NCBI GenBank assembly: GCA_900767955.1
Contig: CAAGBC010000053.1
Span: 3,547-67,546, forward strand
DNA from: Spirochaetia bacterium
GTDB lineage: Bacteria; Spirochaetota; Spirochaetia; Treponematales; Treponemataceae
Reading direction: 5' to 3'
DNA: 64,000 nt
Shown here: one piece after another, positions 63,581 through 64,000 of the stretch
How positions within the stretch are numbered: the first letter of the stretch is position 1
How the letters are laid out: each line of letters opens with the position of its first letter
Made by a program: the position numbers and the translations under genes
The notes under the pieces: generated by a model
Seen by the model: the letters and a program-made list of their open reading frames with translations, nothing else
Databases searched by the model: none
Told to the model about the DNA's origin: nothing

Positions 63581-64000
63581 ATCTGAACCATTTGACCTGT
63601 TTAAGGGATTAAGACAATGAAATCATCAATATTATTAATTTGATCAAATTCAAATCTGAACCATTTGACCTGTTTAAGGGATTAAGACTTTTTTTAGGTT
63701 ACAAATACTTGCCAGAATTATCATCTATCTGAACCATTTGACCTGTTTAAGGGATTAAGACTAGTTGAATCTACCACATTGTAATAATTCGCTCATCATG
63801 AATCTGAACCATTTGACCTGTTTAAGGGATTAAGACCACCATTATCACCGATAGTAAACTCGTTTGGTATAAGCATCTGAACCATTTGACCTGTTTAAGG
63901 GATTAAGACATTTGTTATAATAAATATGATTGCACCTATTAAAACTAATCTGAACCATTTGACCTGTTTAAGGGATTAAGACGTTGTAGAAGTAGCAGCA
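63581..64000 (+). CRISPR. CRISPR array 2: six repeats visible, continues past the window
   Basis: 35-base repeats beginning ATCTGAACCATTTGACC start at 63581, 63654, 63727, 63802, 63875 and 63948. Spacers 1-5 are 38, 38, 40, 38 and 38 bases; spacer 6 runs off the edge. All copies share the C at position 9, whereas array 1 has A, so the arrays have diverged as units. Spacer 4 (63837-63874) overlaps in sequence with spacer 1 of array 1. Confidence 0.95.

Overview
The window is AT-rich bacterial DNA and most likely comes from a spirochaete of the Treponema group. This is an inference from three things: a TIGR03546/TIGR03545 gene pair that occurs in outer-membrane bacteria; a decayed integron whose integrase is transcribed in the same direction as its cassettes, the arrangement I recall for Treponema denticola; and tRNA genes without an encoded CCA end. 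No rRNA gene is present, so the genus is not proven.

Layout. 1-10 kb: the 3' part of a giant exported-type protein with repeated Ig-like modules and a propeller-like end, followed by a cluster of palindromic intergenic repeats. 10.3-15.6 kb: ordinary chromosome (TIGR03546/03545 pair, NifU-type Fe-S protein, SlyD-type isomerase, shikimate kinase, PrsW-like membrane protein, initiator tRNA). 15.6-25.1 kb: a decayed accessory zone with a topoisomerase remnant, an integron remnant (attC site, frameshifted lipoprotein cassette, frameshifted intI), broken macrodomain, ArfB, phosphoesterase and helicase-loader genes, and one intact-looking element: a retron with a reverse transcriptase-Toprim fusion and a recognisable msr-msd RNA.

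25.2-37.1 kb: a type I restriction-modification locus in which hsdR-hsdS and hsdM are separated by inserted genes. These are a NACHT-type NTPase, a RelA/SpoT-type nucleotidyltransferase, a protein with a putative zinc deaminase signature, and an AAA ATPase with a small partner. The NTPase-RelA/SpoT-deaminase run is a strong candidate for an undescribed defence module. 37.4-38.6 kb: a small Cys/His-rich ORF, an HTH regulator and a tRNA cluster with two anomalous members. 39.1-45.2 kb: a MoxR ATPase-VWA operon and uncharacterised small genes.

45.3-64 kb: a type III-A CRISPR-Cas locus: a regulator with an in-frame stop, a CARF protein, a sigma-factor-like protein, cas6, cas10 and csm2-csm5, a DUF4143-type ATPase, two CARF-HEPN (Csx1-type) effectors, cas1, cas2, three uncharacterised small genes, a Csx20-like gene, a cas2 remnant and two diverged CRISPR arrays with duplicated leaders. 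An upstream motif (TTGTCAATTTTTT, then CTCTTATA at a constant 23-base offset) recurs six times between 42.4 and 61.9 kb, including before the CARF-sigma gene pair, the cas1-cas2 genes and the small-gene trio. My hypothesis is that the locus-encoded sigma-like factor, possibly gated by the adjacent CARF protein, drives an island regulon from these sites.
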